A stretch of DNA of 64,000 bases, from NCBI GenBank assembly GCA_013398955.1, contig VWPU01008508.1:140685-204684 (forward strand), given 5' to 3'. Of this stretch, positions 11,573 through 23,300 are shown piece by piece (position 1 is the stretch's first letter; the number at the start of each line of letters is the position of its first letter). The DNA is from Callaeas wilsoni. Lineage: Eukaryota > Chordata > Aves > Passeriformes > Callaeidae. The position numbers were made by a program, and so were the translations under genes. Under the pieces are notes generated by a model. The model was not told the DNA's origin and searched no databases. It saw only the letters and a program-made list of their open reading frames with translations.

Positions 11573-13077
11573 TCATGAATATAATTTGATGTAAATAATA
11601 ATTGTGTGTTCTTTACTTTTAATATGCCAAACAAAAAAATGCATCATGTGATACTTAATTATGCATAAAATGATGAAATATATATTCCATTGGAAAGTTG
11701 AATACATAGAACTATAAAATTCCATCACAGAATGGATTTGTATTTTGATGGTATATATTGGCCTAATGTTCCTAGAAGACGAATACAATTATGTCACCTA
11801 TTACGCCTTATTGGTATCTGGTGCATCTTGTAAACATCCATAGTCTGTAAGGAGCTATCTAGCAATGCCTGACTTCAACGGCTTTCTACATCTGCTCAGC
11901 TTCCATTAGGCCCACCACCTTTTCTCTCATTGCAGAACTCATTACCTGACCTATTATTCTATTCTTACAATTCTTTTGCCAGAAAAAGGTAATGCCAGTT
12001 AAGGCTAATCAGGAATTAATAATCTTCAGAGAAGATAATGAAAAGGAAAAAAAAATTACTAGAAAAAGAAAGATTTACTAGAAATAGTAACTGAAATTTA
12101 TCTTCACTTATAGGTCACAAAGAATTCACATTTCAAGAATTGTTCGAAGGAAAATCAGCTAAAATATAAGAGATACATTTTACTTGGAATGTCTAACTCT
12201 TTAGGAAACATTCTGCCAACTTAGTGCTTTTCCTCTCTGGCCCCTGAACATTCAGTCATGTAAGTATTAATAATCACTTATTTGCTTCAGTTTACTCTCT
12301 AGTCTTTAATCTTGACTCATTAATTTATGAAATGCTCACGATGCTTCAATACTACAGACAGAAAAAGAGTATTTGACTGGATCTGAAGGCTACATAGCTA
12401 AATGTAGTCAGACTTGCAAGTACTCTGGAGAACCTGTTTGTTGAAATGTCTCACATTTAAAAACTCAGCTGATTCACTTGCTAATAGAATAATTAACCTG
12501 GGTTAAGAACTAGTATGCATGAACAAGAGTAAATTATCAGGCCTGTTTTGGCTACTGTGGAGTGTTGGCACCTAGTTAAAAATGGTAATCTAGAATCTCT
12601 TTGTAGACAACAGAGAAATTCAGGAAGCTCCCTGAGTTATGTGTATGTCTGCATGAGTGTATGTTTACACGTGTGATTTGCTTTGTCCTGAGGCATGTGC
12701 AGGTATTATTTCATCAGGTAGAGATATGTCTAGAAATAGGTCAGATTAGAGTTTTGATTTGCATCATTTCAGTGTAGCCTTACTTAAATGAGGCTTAACA
12801 GTTTAAGTAAAATGAACAAAGGTATGGCTGGTTTAGAGGACAGTACTGAATCTGGCAAACAGATATCTGATTTTGGGAGAGGCTGTATTAGTGTTCATGA
12901 GATTTTCAAAACAATTGTTATACTTTCTTCTAAGTGAACAGTACTTTAGCAGTATCATGGAAAAATTTTAATGATTGGCATGATTATAAGATCATAATAT
13001 GTATTTATTTATATTTTTGTTTAAAGTAAAATTTATTTCCATAAAAATATATTCATTTCACAAGGTGTAACAAAGTA
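11573..13077. other. AT-rich unique DNA, no gene seen
   Basis: No repeat, RNA gene or coding exon was recognised. Open frames are at most about 71 codons and AT-driven. Confidence 0.5.
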
Positions 13078-13525
13078 ACTTAGGCCCTGTGCTCTTCAAC
13101 ATCTTCACAGATTACTTGGACACAGGACTGGAAATTTGCAGATAATACAAAACTGGGAGGAGCTGTTGACTCCGTCTAGGGCAGAGAGGTCCTGCAGGGA
13201 GACCTCAACAGATTAGAGGGCTGGGCAATCACCAGCCATAGCAAGTTCAGCAAGTGCTGGGTTCTGCACCTGGCATGGAGCAACCCTGGCTGCACAGACA
13301 GGCTGGGGAACGAGACGCTGGAAAGCAGTGCCATGGACAGGCACCTGGGGGTCCTGGTCAATGACAAGTTGAACATGAGTGAGCAGAGCCCTGGCAGCCA
13401 GGAGGGCCAACCGTATCCTGGGGGACATCAGGCACAGCACTGCCAGCTGGGCAAGGGAGGGGATTGTCCCGCTCTGCTCTGAACTGGGGCAGCCTCACCT
13501 CGAGTGCTGGGGGCAGTTTTGGGTG
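13078..13525 (+). mobile_element. CR1 LINE internal fragment
   Basis: CR1 ORF2 from ctgtgctcttcaacatcttc and the AD-box region (gcagataatacaaaactgggaggagctgttgac) through gagaggtcctgcagggagacctcaacag, gggctgggcaatcaccagcc, the DRHLGVLVN-like stretch (acaggcacctgggggtcctggtc), ggccaaccgtatcctggggg and ctcacctcgagtgctgggggcag. It then stops abruptly near 13525 with no 3' UTR or octamer tail. Loss of the 3' end is unusual, since LINE copies normally lose the 5' end; a later deletion is the simplest explanation. Frames are broken. Confidence 0.93.
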
Positions 13526-14184
13526 ACACAATACATTGTCTTTGGACTTGCTATGAGTTTGTATCTTTTAGACAATAAATTCCTGAGAAATCTATTCCAG
13601 GAAAAGTAATCTGCAATCTTGTGTTGTGAATCCTTTAAAAACAGTAAGAACGCAGGCAGGACCTTTCTACTGAACCGTATACTACACATAAGTAGGAATT
13701 TGTTCAAATATGAACAAATTTTGTGCTGGAAAAAAGCAAATAATTTTTTTTCTTTAATTATCGACTACTCTTTCCACTTCAGTCTGATTAAAGTTAGATT
13801 TGCTTTTTGACAATGAAATTGAATATTTCTAACTAATCTAGAAACTGTATGTGAATTACCTAAGCACTGATCTCTAGATATTTAGCCTGGCCTCTATTTC
13901 AAATAAATCTCAATATGTTACAGACAAGAAAATAATTCAAAATCTGAATTTCTCTTGAGTTAACTATTTGAGGTTTGTAACTAATTATTTATAAAGTGAA
14001 AACTATTATTTTCTTAATTTCACAGAGAAAAATATAGGTAGACTTTTTTCCATTTTAGTTTCCTCTATTATGTAGGTTTTCAGCCAAATTTGACAGTAAC
14101 AGAAATGCATAAAATAGCAGATAAATTCAGATTAATGAGTTGAGCACCGTGCTGTTTTATTGACAAATGTTTCTCCTATGAATA
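13526..14184. other. Unique DNA between CR1 fragment and LTR
   Basis: No gene seen. It holds a perfect 10-bp-arm inverted repeat at 13697-13720. The sequence immediately left of the LTR (tgacaaatgtttctcctatgaata) is not CR1, although CR1 starts immediately on the LTR's other side. Confidence 0.5.
13697..13720. repeat. Perfect inverted repeat, 10-bp arms
   Basis: AATTTGTTCA and TGAACAAATT flank the 4-base centre AATA. All ten arm positions pair. TGTTC/GAACA half-sites resemble steroid-receptor half-sites but are not at the canonical 3-bp spacing. No gene context. Confidence 0.65.
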
Positions 14185-14842
14185 TGTGTTGATTTGGACA
14201 CAAATCCAGGAGGAAACAACCCGAAAAGGGTGCCTCTCTCTCTCTCCTGCCTGCCGGGCAAGCAGACGCCGGCAGCCCCTCCCGCACTGGTTCGGGAAAA
14301 TAATTTCTCGAATGAAAGTGAAAAAAACCCTATTGACTTAACAAACAGAGTCACCTGCAGGCAAGGGGCAGAAAAGGATATTGAAATCCCCTCTCTCATC
14401 CCCGAAAGGAGGCTGGTGGATTTTAGAGTTCTTTCTGTAGGTAAAACCTGCGGTCCTACGCTGGGCCGGGTCGGCCAGGCAGGGTCCGACGATCCCCCTT
14501 GGAGAGTCCTGCCAAGCAGGCCCAGAGATGGTAGCTGGTCTTGGACGAAGAAGCAAGCCAAAAACAGTCCAAAAAGGAAGAGAAGCCACTGAGGCAGATC
14601 ACAGTCCCTGCTCAGCTGAAAGCTGAAGAAGAGCTAGAGCGGAAAAAACCTCCCTTCTCTCGTAACTGGCAAGACTGCCAGCAATGAGAGAGAAAGTGTG
14701 TAAACGTTCTAACTGCAAGGCCAAGCTAGCCGCTTTGAACAGTTCCCTCGTCTTCTCTCTCCCCCCTATTCAACTTAAAGTTACACTAGAGATCAAGCAG
14801 GTGATGGGGAATATGGTATTGTCATAGAATCACCCCAAGACA
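14185..14842 (-). mobile_element. Family A solo LTR, copy 1, minus strand
   Basis: Read on the minus strand it runs from TGTCTTGGGGTGATTCTATG (ending at plus-strand 14842) to ..CCAAATCAACACA (plus-strand 14185), 658 bp, with the TG...CA ends of an LTR. It matches the plus-strand copy at 39479-40122 along its whole length, at roughly four of five positions by eye. The central part is best kept (ggatcgtcggaccctgcctggcc and ggttttacctacagaaagaac). Homology between the copies stops exactly at both proposed ends, which defines the element. It is GC-richer than its surroundings. The flanking 5-mers (GAATA left, GAGAT right) do not match, so no target duplication is visible. The open frames across it (up to 134 codons) are non-coding accidents; no retroviral protein is encoded. 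Family identity in databases is unknown to me. Confidence 0.85.
14314..14323 (+). promoter_or_regulatory. ISRE-like motif in family A LTR
   Basis: GAAAGTGAAA fits the interferon-stimulated response element core GAAANNGAAA. The same motif stands at the equivalent place in the other family A copy (39986-39995, complement). IRF binding is inferred from the motif alone. Confidence 0.35.
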
Positions 14843-15235
14843 GAGATGAGGTGAGCTGGGATTGTTCAGCTGGGAGAAGAGAAGGCTTCATGGTGACCTT
14901 ATAGCATCTTCCTGTGCCTAAAAGGGGCCTGTAATAAAGCTGGAGAGGGACTTTTTCCAAGGACCTGTAGTGACAGAATAAGAGAGGAATGGCTTCAAAG
15001 TGAAAGAGGGCAGGTTTAGATTAGATATTTGGAAGAAATTATATACTGTGAGAGTGAGGAGTCACTGGCCAGAGAAGTTGTGGATGTCTCATCCCAGAGA
15101 GTGTTCAAGGCCGGGTTGGATGAGGCTTTGGGCAGCCTGGTCTAGCAGAACTTGTCCTTGCCCATGGTGTGTGTGTCTGTCTGTGTGTGTAACTAGATGA
15201 TCCGTAAGCATTCAAAGCGTTGTATGATTCTATGT
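14843..15235 (+). mobile_element. CR1 LINE 3' end abutting the LTR
   Basis: It starts directly after the LTR with gagatgaggtgagctgggattgttcagctgggagaagagaagg (CR1 'gctgttcagcctggagaagagg') and continues to the 3' UTR (gggcaggtttagattagatatttgg...gagaagttgtggatgtctca...gttcaaggccgggttggatgag) and tail (tgtatgattctatg). A TG-rich stretch at 15168-15190 replaces part of the usual ccatggcaggggggttgga block. No CR1 sequence exists on the other side of the LTR. Confidence 0.9.
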
Positions 15236-15502
15236 CAATATGATAAAGTGAGGGATATGTACACACTTAATCTGCTCAATTACTCCTACTTGTTTTATCC
15301 TGCCTAGCGTACTGGAAAAACAGTGGAAAGGGCCACTAAATCCTGGAACAACTAATTTTACATTGTCATGAATGCAACAGCACTGTAATTTAGTAGCATG
15401 AATTCAATATGCAATCACACAATTTTTAAGCTCCTATGGATTCAATTTAGGTGTATTATGCATACACCTAAAGTTTTTGAAAACTCTTTTTGATAGTTGG
15501 CT

Positions 15503-15527
15503 TGTTTGTTTGTTTGTCTGTTTGTTT
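15503..15527. repeat. (TTTG)n microsatellite
   Basis: Six tetranucleotide units with one TCTG interruption, followed by taaaaacc. A simple repeat. Confidence 0.85.
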
Positions 15528-16085
15528 AAAAACCAAAATAGCTTAAGAATCTGACTTGCAGTACTTGTTTGGGCAAAATTCCTAGTATTTGGTATGTTGT
15601 TATTAATAGATCTATGGCGTAAACTTGAATTAAATGATTATACTTACAAGTAGTACAATAGGCAGCTGCCACAAAAATGTCATCTCAAGTGAGACATACA
15701 GATGAAGCTCTAAGTGATTGAATCTAGCCACTATTCTATAATATTTCCATAATTAAATTCCTGCATCTGTCAAGGAAAAGAAATGTGTTTTTTCTGGTTC
15801 AAGTATTTTTCACAGCACAAATCTGATCATTCCCTAGATTAAATTGAAAGTAAGCAGAAAATCAGAATGCAATTTAAAAAGTCAGTGAATATAAAGAGTA
15901 ATTTCAATGTGTATATGGGGGAAGTTTTGTTGTTGAAAAATACCAGTAGAGCCAAGTTTAAACGACCTGCAGAAATTCACCAACTTAATTGCCCCTTTTA
16001 CCTCTTCTGTCCCAATTCCTTGATTTTTGTACCCATTAGGTTACCACTTTAGACCTAGTAGATATATCAACATAGAATCATCCGC

Positions 16086-16111
16086 AATTTTTATCAGTGC
16101 AGATAAAAATT
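16086..16111. repeat. Perfect hairpin, 10-bp arms
   Basis: AATTTTTATC and GATAAAAATT pair perfectly around the six-base loop AGTGCA. AT-rich arms of this length do occur by chance in such DNA. There is no downstream T-run and no gene context. Confidence 0.65.
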
Positions 16112-19100
16112 TAGTTTTTTCTTGTCTTTTCAAAATAAGATTTCAGAACTTGCACTAGAAACAGAATGCAAAGGTTTCACTCCAAAGCAGAAAATTTGTT
16201 TTACTGTTTCTGTGAACTGGATTCTAGTTAGCTTAAACTGTATTCAGTCTGTGGAAAGCCACTTTACTATCAATGCATGCAATATTTTCCAGCTGCACGG
16301 CCCCTAGAGAATTATTCATATTCTGCAAAGCATCTTTATAAATACTCTGGAGTTAGTAACAGAAGATATAGGGGAAAAACTATAAACTCCCTACAAACAC
16401 TCCTCATCAAGTCTGCGTTCATGCCCTGCCAAGCTTCATGTAGAATGGATAGATTTTAGTCCTATTTCTGCCTATTGTGTGCATCAAAGTATCCTGAATA
16501 ATATTCCTCTTCCCTCCTTCAGTTAGCTCAATTAGAAATAATAACTTTGTTCCTGTTTCCATCTATTAGATGACTCATTTATTTATTAGCCTTTCATCCC
16601 TTGCTATAAGGCACAACTACACAGTCACAAGAAGGAGGGTCAAAGAGGCATCATGTCGCATTGTTAGAAGGGGCCATCAAATGCTCTCTGAATGCGCCCC
16701 CAGCTCATTTCCATAGGGTTGTGTCAGACTGTTTAAAAGCCCTCTGGAGCATTCCCACGAAAGCCTGAATGTCTGTAACCCACAGAACTCTGCTGCACCT
16801 GCCCCCATCCCCAATGAATTAAAACTAGGACCATCGGTCTGACCATGAACATTGAAATTGCAAAGATCAAGTGTTATAGCTGAATCCATGAGTGGTGATA
16901 TTTTTCCTTTCCACTGTCTACTCTTGTCCTTTCCTCTTCTTTTTCCCTTTCCTTAGATATTTTTTTCATGATACTATTTTTATTTTTTAAAGAAAAGAAC
17001 CAATATGGTCACATACTTCCTTTTTGCTGCAATTACATTGTTTTTAAATAAACCTGTCTTACATGTGTGAGGGTCCTTCTGTGTTTGTTTTCACCCTCAA
17101 AGATAGGTCATGACAGAAAATCATCACAATTCATGACTTTTTGACTTCTGTCTTTTATGAGATCAGATGTGCAAGTATTAAACTTCTCTCTTGTTTTCAG
17201 AGGCTTTGAATTAGAATAATAGTTATGGATATCAACACGCAGCCCAGTGAAATATGAGCCTGAAAGACAATTCCCCTGTTTCTAATCAGATGAGAGAATG
17301 AGACATAGCATTCCATAAATATGTTTTATTAAAATTCTATTTTTAAAGAGAAGCACATAATTCAAAAAAGGATCAAGTTTCTTCTCAGAAAACTAATTTG
17401 ATAGTATATTTTGTATTAGAAATGCCCCCAGTTGTTGTTAAAAAGTGTTTACTGACATACAAACTACTACTGTTGTTTTGTTCTATCAAATTTCTTTGCT
17501 CCCTTTCTGGTTTTCATGCTGCGAAACAAAAACAATGGAAAGCACAATATACTTAGAATTAACTGCTGAGTTCACCTGCAGAGTACAACCTTCATTATTC
17601 AGTGAAATCCTACAGTATTAGGTCTCAAGTACCTTAATCTTTTCAACACAGCAAAATAGCAAGAATATATGCATTTATCATAACACTGCAATACGTTTCT
17701 TCCAAAGAGAAAAATAAACATTTCCCTTCTTTAGCAAACAGTTTTCTTTTCAATAGAAGGGGAAATACAAATTTTATTATATATAAATTGGAAATAACCC
17801 CATACTGTAAATTAAAATATACCCATTTTGCAACTAAGCAATCAGAAAATCCATAAAATAAAACTACTTTTGACTAAACAAAAAAATACAATCTATAATT
17901 GTATATGTACACTTTAATAATATAACACTAATGGTTATTGGCATATCTCTCTTCCACTGACACATTCGAACTAAAAGCTGGCACAATCAGTGGGATTACT
18001 GGTCTGCAGGATTCAGATGAGAAGAAGGATCAATAATCCAACTCACAGAAATATTAAGCTAGCAGCCAGAAAAAGGTCAATGTTTAATCAAATTATTCAT
18101 TTTTTAAAACAAATTTGTTTTTATAATTCTTAAGCCACCATTAAATAGGGTTGAGGAATTATTTCACAATATTTTAGATGCTATACATAGGTCTGTGAAA
18201 TTTCCATGCTACCCGTGTGTCACCTTGGCAGTAACCTGAATAAACATCGTTTAACTAAGGCAAGATCTGGATTGTCTGATTTAGTTCTTAATTCAAACCA
18301 AAAGTAATGCTGAATCCCATCCCGGCTCTGGATTCAAAGCCTGCTGAAAACAGTGCCAGCTCCTGGGCTTTCTAGAGAGATCCCATCCAGGTACAGTCAG
18401 TAATAGAGGCAGATACACCAGGGACTGAGCTGTGAGGTAATGAAGAACTCTGTAATGAAAATGTTTATCAGATGAAATGAGAAAGGAAAAGCAGACAACT
18501 ATTGGAGATATTGAAACCAAAAGGGTTTCACAGAAGTGAAACAGAAGCACAGAAGTGCAGCAAAATGGCCCATTCTGCAAAGTGGAAGGCTCTTTATAAC
18601 AAACAGCTCTACAGAGGCACAGACTTACCTACTGCATCCCTATGCTTGCAGAAATGGCAGCGAATAATGGGTTTAACTTTAGGCTAGTAATGAATTTTAT
18701 TTTTAGGCCAGAGACTCACAGATACTGAGTTTGCAACTGCAACTGATTCCAAAAAGAGCTTCATGTGTTTGCTTTTAACTAAATTTATATGGAGACTCAT
18801 GCATTTAGATTTACACAGAAAAGAAAATGTCCTCTGTTGAAGGAACCTACATGAGAAGTTAAATAAAAGCTGTTTCTCTCATCTACTTCCATTCTGTGGA
18901 AAATGCAATTTCATACAAATTACCATCAAAACAGCTCATAAAGTTTTCCTCCTTTGCTCCTCCCTCTAGTAGACATTGTTATTGCCTCGTTCAAATGGAT
19001 TCACTGACTTAAGTGCACATAAGCACTTCTAACAGAAAGTGTGAGAATGGAAAATATTTTTCAGACAATATTAAGTAATTAAATTTTACTATGTATTGCT

Positions 19101-20280
19101 TCTTAAGGATAGTAATGTCTTTGTATTGAAAGAGAATAAAAGGAAAAAGGAAAAAACCAGCCACAGGAACAGCATACACAAATGTTGTTCAAATTTTACA
19201 GGAAGGAAGAACCAAAGGAGCTGTTGAGAATTTGCTAGCATATTCTTTTTGAAGGTATTACATTTTTGTGGTCTTGATTACCGAACATTCCACCTCATCA
19301 GGCAGTGAATTTCTTAGCATATATTCTCAGATCAAAAGCATTGGCTCCTACCTACTAAAACAGTACATTATCATGACTCAGAAAAAAACAGATAAATCCT
19401 TGAATGCCCTTAAGCAACACTGTGTTTCTGCATTCTGAAAGCTCTTCATATGTCATGCAATGTTTTCCAAATCATCCAATCATTTTGTGGCTGAATTAAT
19501 AAAGGATTCATGAATATAAAAATACGCAAATATGTAAATAGGTTTCCACATTATCCTAACAGAGGCAGAGAAGGAACTACAACATTTGCAATTGAGAGTT
19601 TGTATGCTTTTCAGCAAAAAGGTTTATCAAATAAAATTACTGGAAGATGTTATGCCTATTATCATATCCCTAGTCTATATAAAACAAGGTGTTTGTACTT
19701 GCTTATTGCCAAAAACATAAGGGTGGTGACGTGAGTTTCTTTTGATGGTCTTCTTTGAATTGCTTTATAAACTAACCAGAAAGTCTGCCAAACTTTTGGG
19801 GTTTCCATGTGTATGGTGAAGAGAGCAGCTGAGCATCTCTAGGAAGTATAATAGCTGCATTTCACTGTTCACCATGATGTATATTGTGTAACGCAAGCAA
19901 TCCAAGTATGTCTCCATCTCCACAGAACTTCCTTTTGATCTGACTAAGGTCAATGACAGGAGAACTACTTTGCTCTTATCTTAGGATAATATTTTTTTTA
20001 TTGAATGCAAACAATGAATATTGTCTTCAGTGAAGCAGCTTGTAGAACAAGAAATTTCATAGTTTCAGTTGCACAGGTTTATTTCATTTCTCTCCTGGAT
20101 TATGAAAAAAATATAGGTACCAGAACAATCCTAAAAAATCTATAAAGTAGGCTACTCAAAGGTACTGGGAAGTCTTGCCAACCAATGAGTTTCCAAACTC
20201 TAACTTTACATTTGTTCTAGACACATGCACTAATATGTAAATTTCAATTAGTTACTAGATAGTTATTTATTTATTTGTTT

Positions 20281-20350
20281 CATAGAGCCATGAAATCATT
20301 TTGGTTGGAAAAGACCCTTAAAATCATCGAGTCCAACTGTCCACTTTGTG
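20281..20350 (-). mobile_element. CR1 LINE extreme 3' end, reverse
   Basis: Catagagccatgaaatcatt, then ggttggaaaagacccttaaaatcatcgagtccaac, is the complement of a CR1 3' terminus. Only about 70 bp survive, so it is either a very short 5'-truncated insertion or an eroded one. It lies next to a tttatttatttgttt stretch. Confidence 0.8.
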
Positions 20351-23300
20351 TATTATATAGTAGAATTTGGGGTAAGATATCTTATTCTTGTGCTATCTTA
20401 CATCTCAGAAATGCTTGCTAGACTGTAGCGTTAAGTCTATTTTCAGCTATTTAATAAAAAAAATCTAAATTCACCTTCTTTCTATTGGCAAAATAGTTTT
20501 CCAAATGCCTATGCAATATAATTGTATAGACTCTAAAGGGGCAATTTTCTCCTGAATTTAGCTCTCAACATCGTAGCTATTTATATCTGGACAGGTCAAA
20601 CCACATGGTCATTAGCCAATGGATAGACACACCTACAGCAAAGTTCTGAAGTTCTCTTTCAAAACTGAAGATGTGATGAGATGCAGTGCAAGTTCAAATA
20701 ATTTTCTTCCTAGAGGGCACAAAGATCCTAAGTTCAGATGTATGCAGTTCATCAAAGGAATATTAGGATAAAATTTTGATTAGTATCTATGTTATTCAAG
20801 GTTGTTAACTGGAATTCTTAATGTCAAGTCCTCTGGAAATCTCTGAAATTTTCATGTATAGGCACTGAAGCTGTACTGACTTCTGAGTGGTCCACCTGCC
20901 TAAGCCCATGCAAACCTCAGTGACACTTTTAAAGTGTAAGCATTTTAATTGAGACACCTAGGGTTGGGGGTGTTTTTAGTTAATTTATTAGGCAATTGGG
21001 AACCTAGTTGTTGTGAAAATGGTGGATATGGTATGTTCTTTAAGAATTCTAAATCATGGTATCTTGCAGCATTCTGACTATTGAATACTGGAAGCCGTTA
21101 TCGGTTCTAGTGCAAGTTGCTGGAAAAAGTGTCCACAAAGAGCAGGTGTAGTCTTACTTACTCTTAAACAATGAAATTCACAAAAATATTCCTTATTATC
21201 AGCATATTTGTAGAGTTTCTTTCCAAAGAAATTGTAATTCTCAGTGTGTGTTCCATCATTTGGGTGGATTAAGTTAGCAAGGGCAAATTATAATCATGTA
21301 GTTTTACCATGTAGTTTATTAGATACAATCAAGTGTACAAGCAGAAAGGACATTCTGATCAGAAGTCAGAAGTCTTGAGAAATTACAGTGATTGTGCATG
21401 AAACTGAGGACATGCCTAGAGATAGACTTGGTTTAATGATCTGTTACTTTCTGTAAACCCACATTTCAAATACAGTGAACCATTTACGACTGCATGAAAA
21501 TTAACCTAAATGTCTGTTGGAATTATAGCTATAAGTATCTATGAGTTGGTTAAAAACTCCTGCTTGTGCAGTATGGACCTTTTTACTTAAAGTATATTAA
21601 GCTGTTAAATCCTTAACTATTACTTATGATCAGAAAATATGTACCAGTAGCTATGATGAACAGAATCACTCACAAGAATATTTCTTGATGACTGATTTGT
21701 TCATTAAGTCATCAAAACTCAGTGCTGTGGTGTTCACCCTTCAGCTCTCTGCAGCAGCTAATGAAGTCAAAGGGAATTTGTTCACCGGCTTCAGAAGGCG
21801 GCTAATCAAGCTTCTTGCCCTTCTTGAGATGTGTAGGATCTTCTGGGTAAAAACACTCTGAACTGCTCCCTGATTACACTGAATTCTCTGCTCTATTTAA
21901 ATATTCTCCAGTTGTAGCATTGATATACACTAATTCAGTAAAGTTTCTAATTAAGATTTAGCTTATGCGCAAATCCTGGATGACAAAACTGCCACCAAAA
22001 TTTTAATCAGCAAGTGTAATTTGTTATGGCATCTCTGTGAAAATTTATTCAATCTCCAGGAGCCTGTTTTCTTTTCTGAAAAGCAGGACAATAAAAAGTA
22101 ACTTTCTGTCATGACTTGTTGATGGCATAAGGCACTGTTTTTGATTACAGAAGTGATGTTCTGAAATCATAAAAAGAACAGAAGTCTGCTCATTAACATG
22201 GAAAAATGAGTGACTCTGAGTTCCTCTAAGAGTCGTATCTTTTGCAAGGTTATTGTTCCAGACTTGGTAATAAAAACAATTTTACTGTTTAGGAAGAGTT
22301 AGAAAGAAATTCAGGATAATTTCCAAGAGGAAAACAATGAAAAATTTAAGATTATTTCAGCATAAATGCCCCAGTGCCTCGGGCATTTATAATCTTGGCA
22401 TTAGTCTTCTCAAAGGGGCAAGTAAATAATCCAATCTAGATTTTACCCAGTCCTTTCCATCCTTCTCTTCTTTGCTCATTTACTCAAATACTCTTGTTTG
22501 ACAGACTTACTCCCTACGTCAGCCTGTGCTGCAGCTGGTTAAGGTGAGCATGACAAGGTTCCTCTGACCAAAGACGGATGTCTCTCCACTCTAGCAGCTG
22601 TGACATTGCTTTTCCCACAGGCTTAAGACAGAATAAATCACTTGTTACCAGGGGGCCTATTTGGTTAAAATTGGGATGGGTGATTTCAAAGAGCTCCTCT
22701 GTTACAGTTCCTCACCCGAGTCATAATAAGGTTATTTGTCCTATCATTACACAAGAAACATGATGGGATTTCAATCTTCTTAGTCAAATATCCATTACCA
22801 TGAATAATCCAAATAATTTAAATAACCAAGAGTCAGAATTCCCTCTGTAACACTTCATGGTACCTTGTGTGAGGCAGTGAGTGTCACCTTGGGGTAGAAC
22901 TATTTCTGTCACACCTCTTTAGCCAGTAACATTTGGCATCCTGTGAGATGCAAACCATCTTGGAAGGCCGGTTCAAGAAACCAGTCTACAAAGAAACATA
23001 AAAAACACAGTCAGACTCCTAAATGAGCTAGAAAAGAAATGCCAAAGTGCAAATATGTCTCCTTTTTAACCCTTTGGAGCAGAAGAATTAAATCAAGTTA
23101 TGACAACATGGAGAGGAGAATAATAACAGGAGTGAATCTTGCGGAAGTTCAGTTCTGTCTTTTCTCTTTCTTGCAATGTGGTACACAGTTACAATTTTCA
23201 TGGTCTCATACCTCAAATGTAGCAATTTTTATTGCTTATATTTTGAACTGTATCAAAAGCTTCTTCACCAGAAATACTATTAGGTTGTTATGGGTAATAA

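Larger units (their letters stand above)
15236..20280. other. Long AT-rich unique stretch, no gene seen
   Basis: Five kilobases without a recognised transposon or coding exon. It contains a (TTTG)n run at 15503-15527 and a perfect hairpin at 16086-16111. Open frames stay under 100 codons; the longest, 18293-18580 minus (95 codons), shows no domain. Confidence 0.5.

Noticed and set aside
14157..14592. Overlapping open frames of 83-134 codons on both strands
   Set aside because: They lie entirely inside the family A LTR (noncoding, GC-rich) and differ between the two copies.
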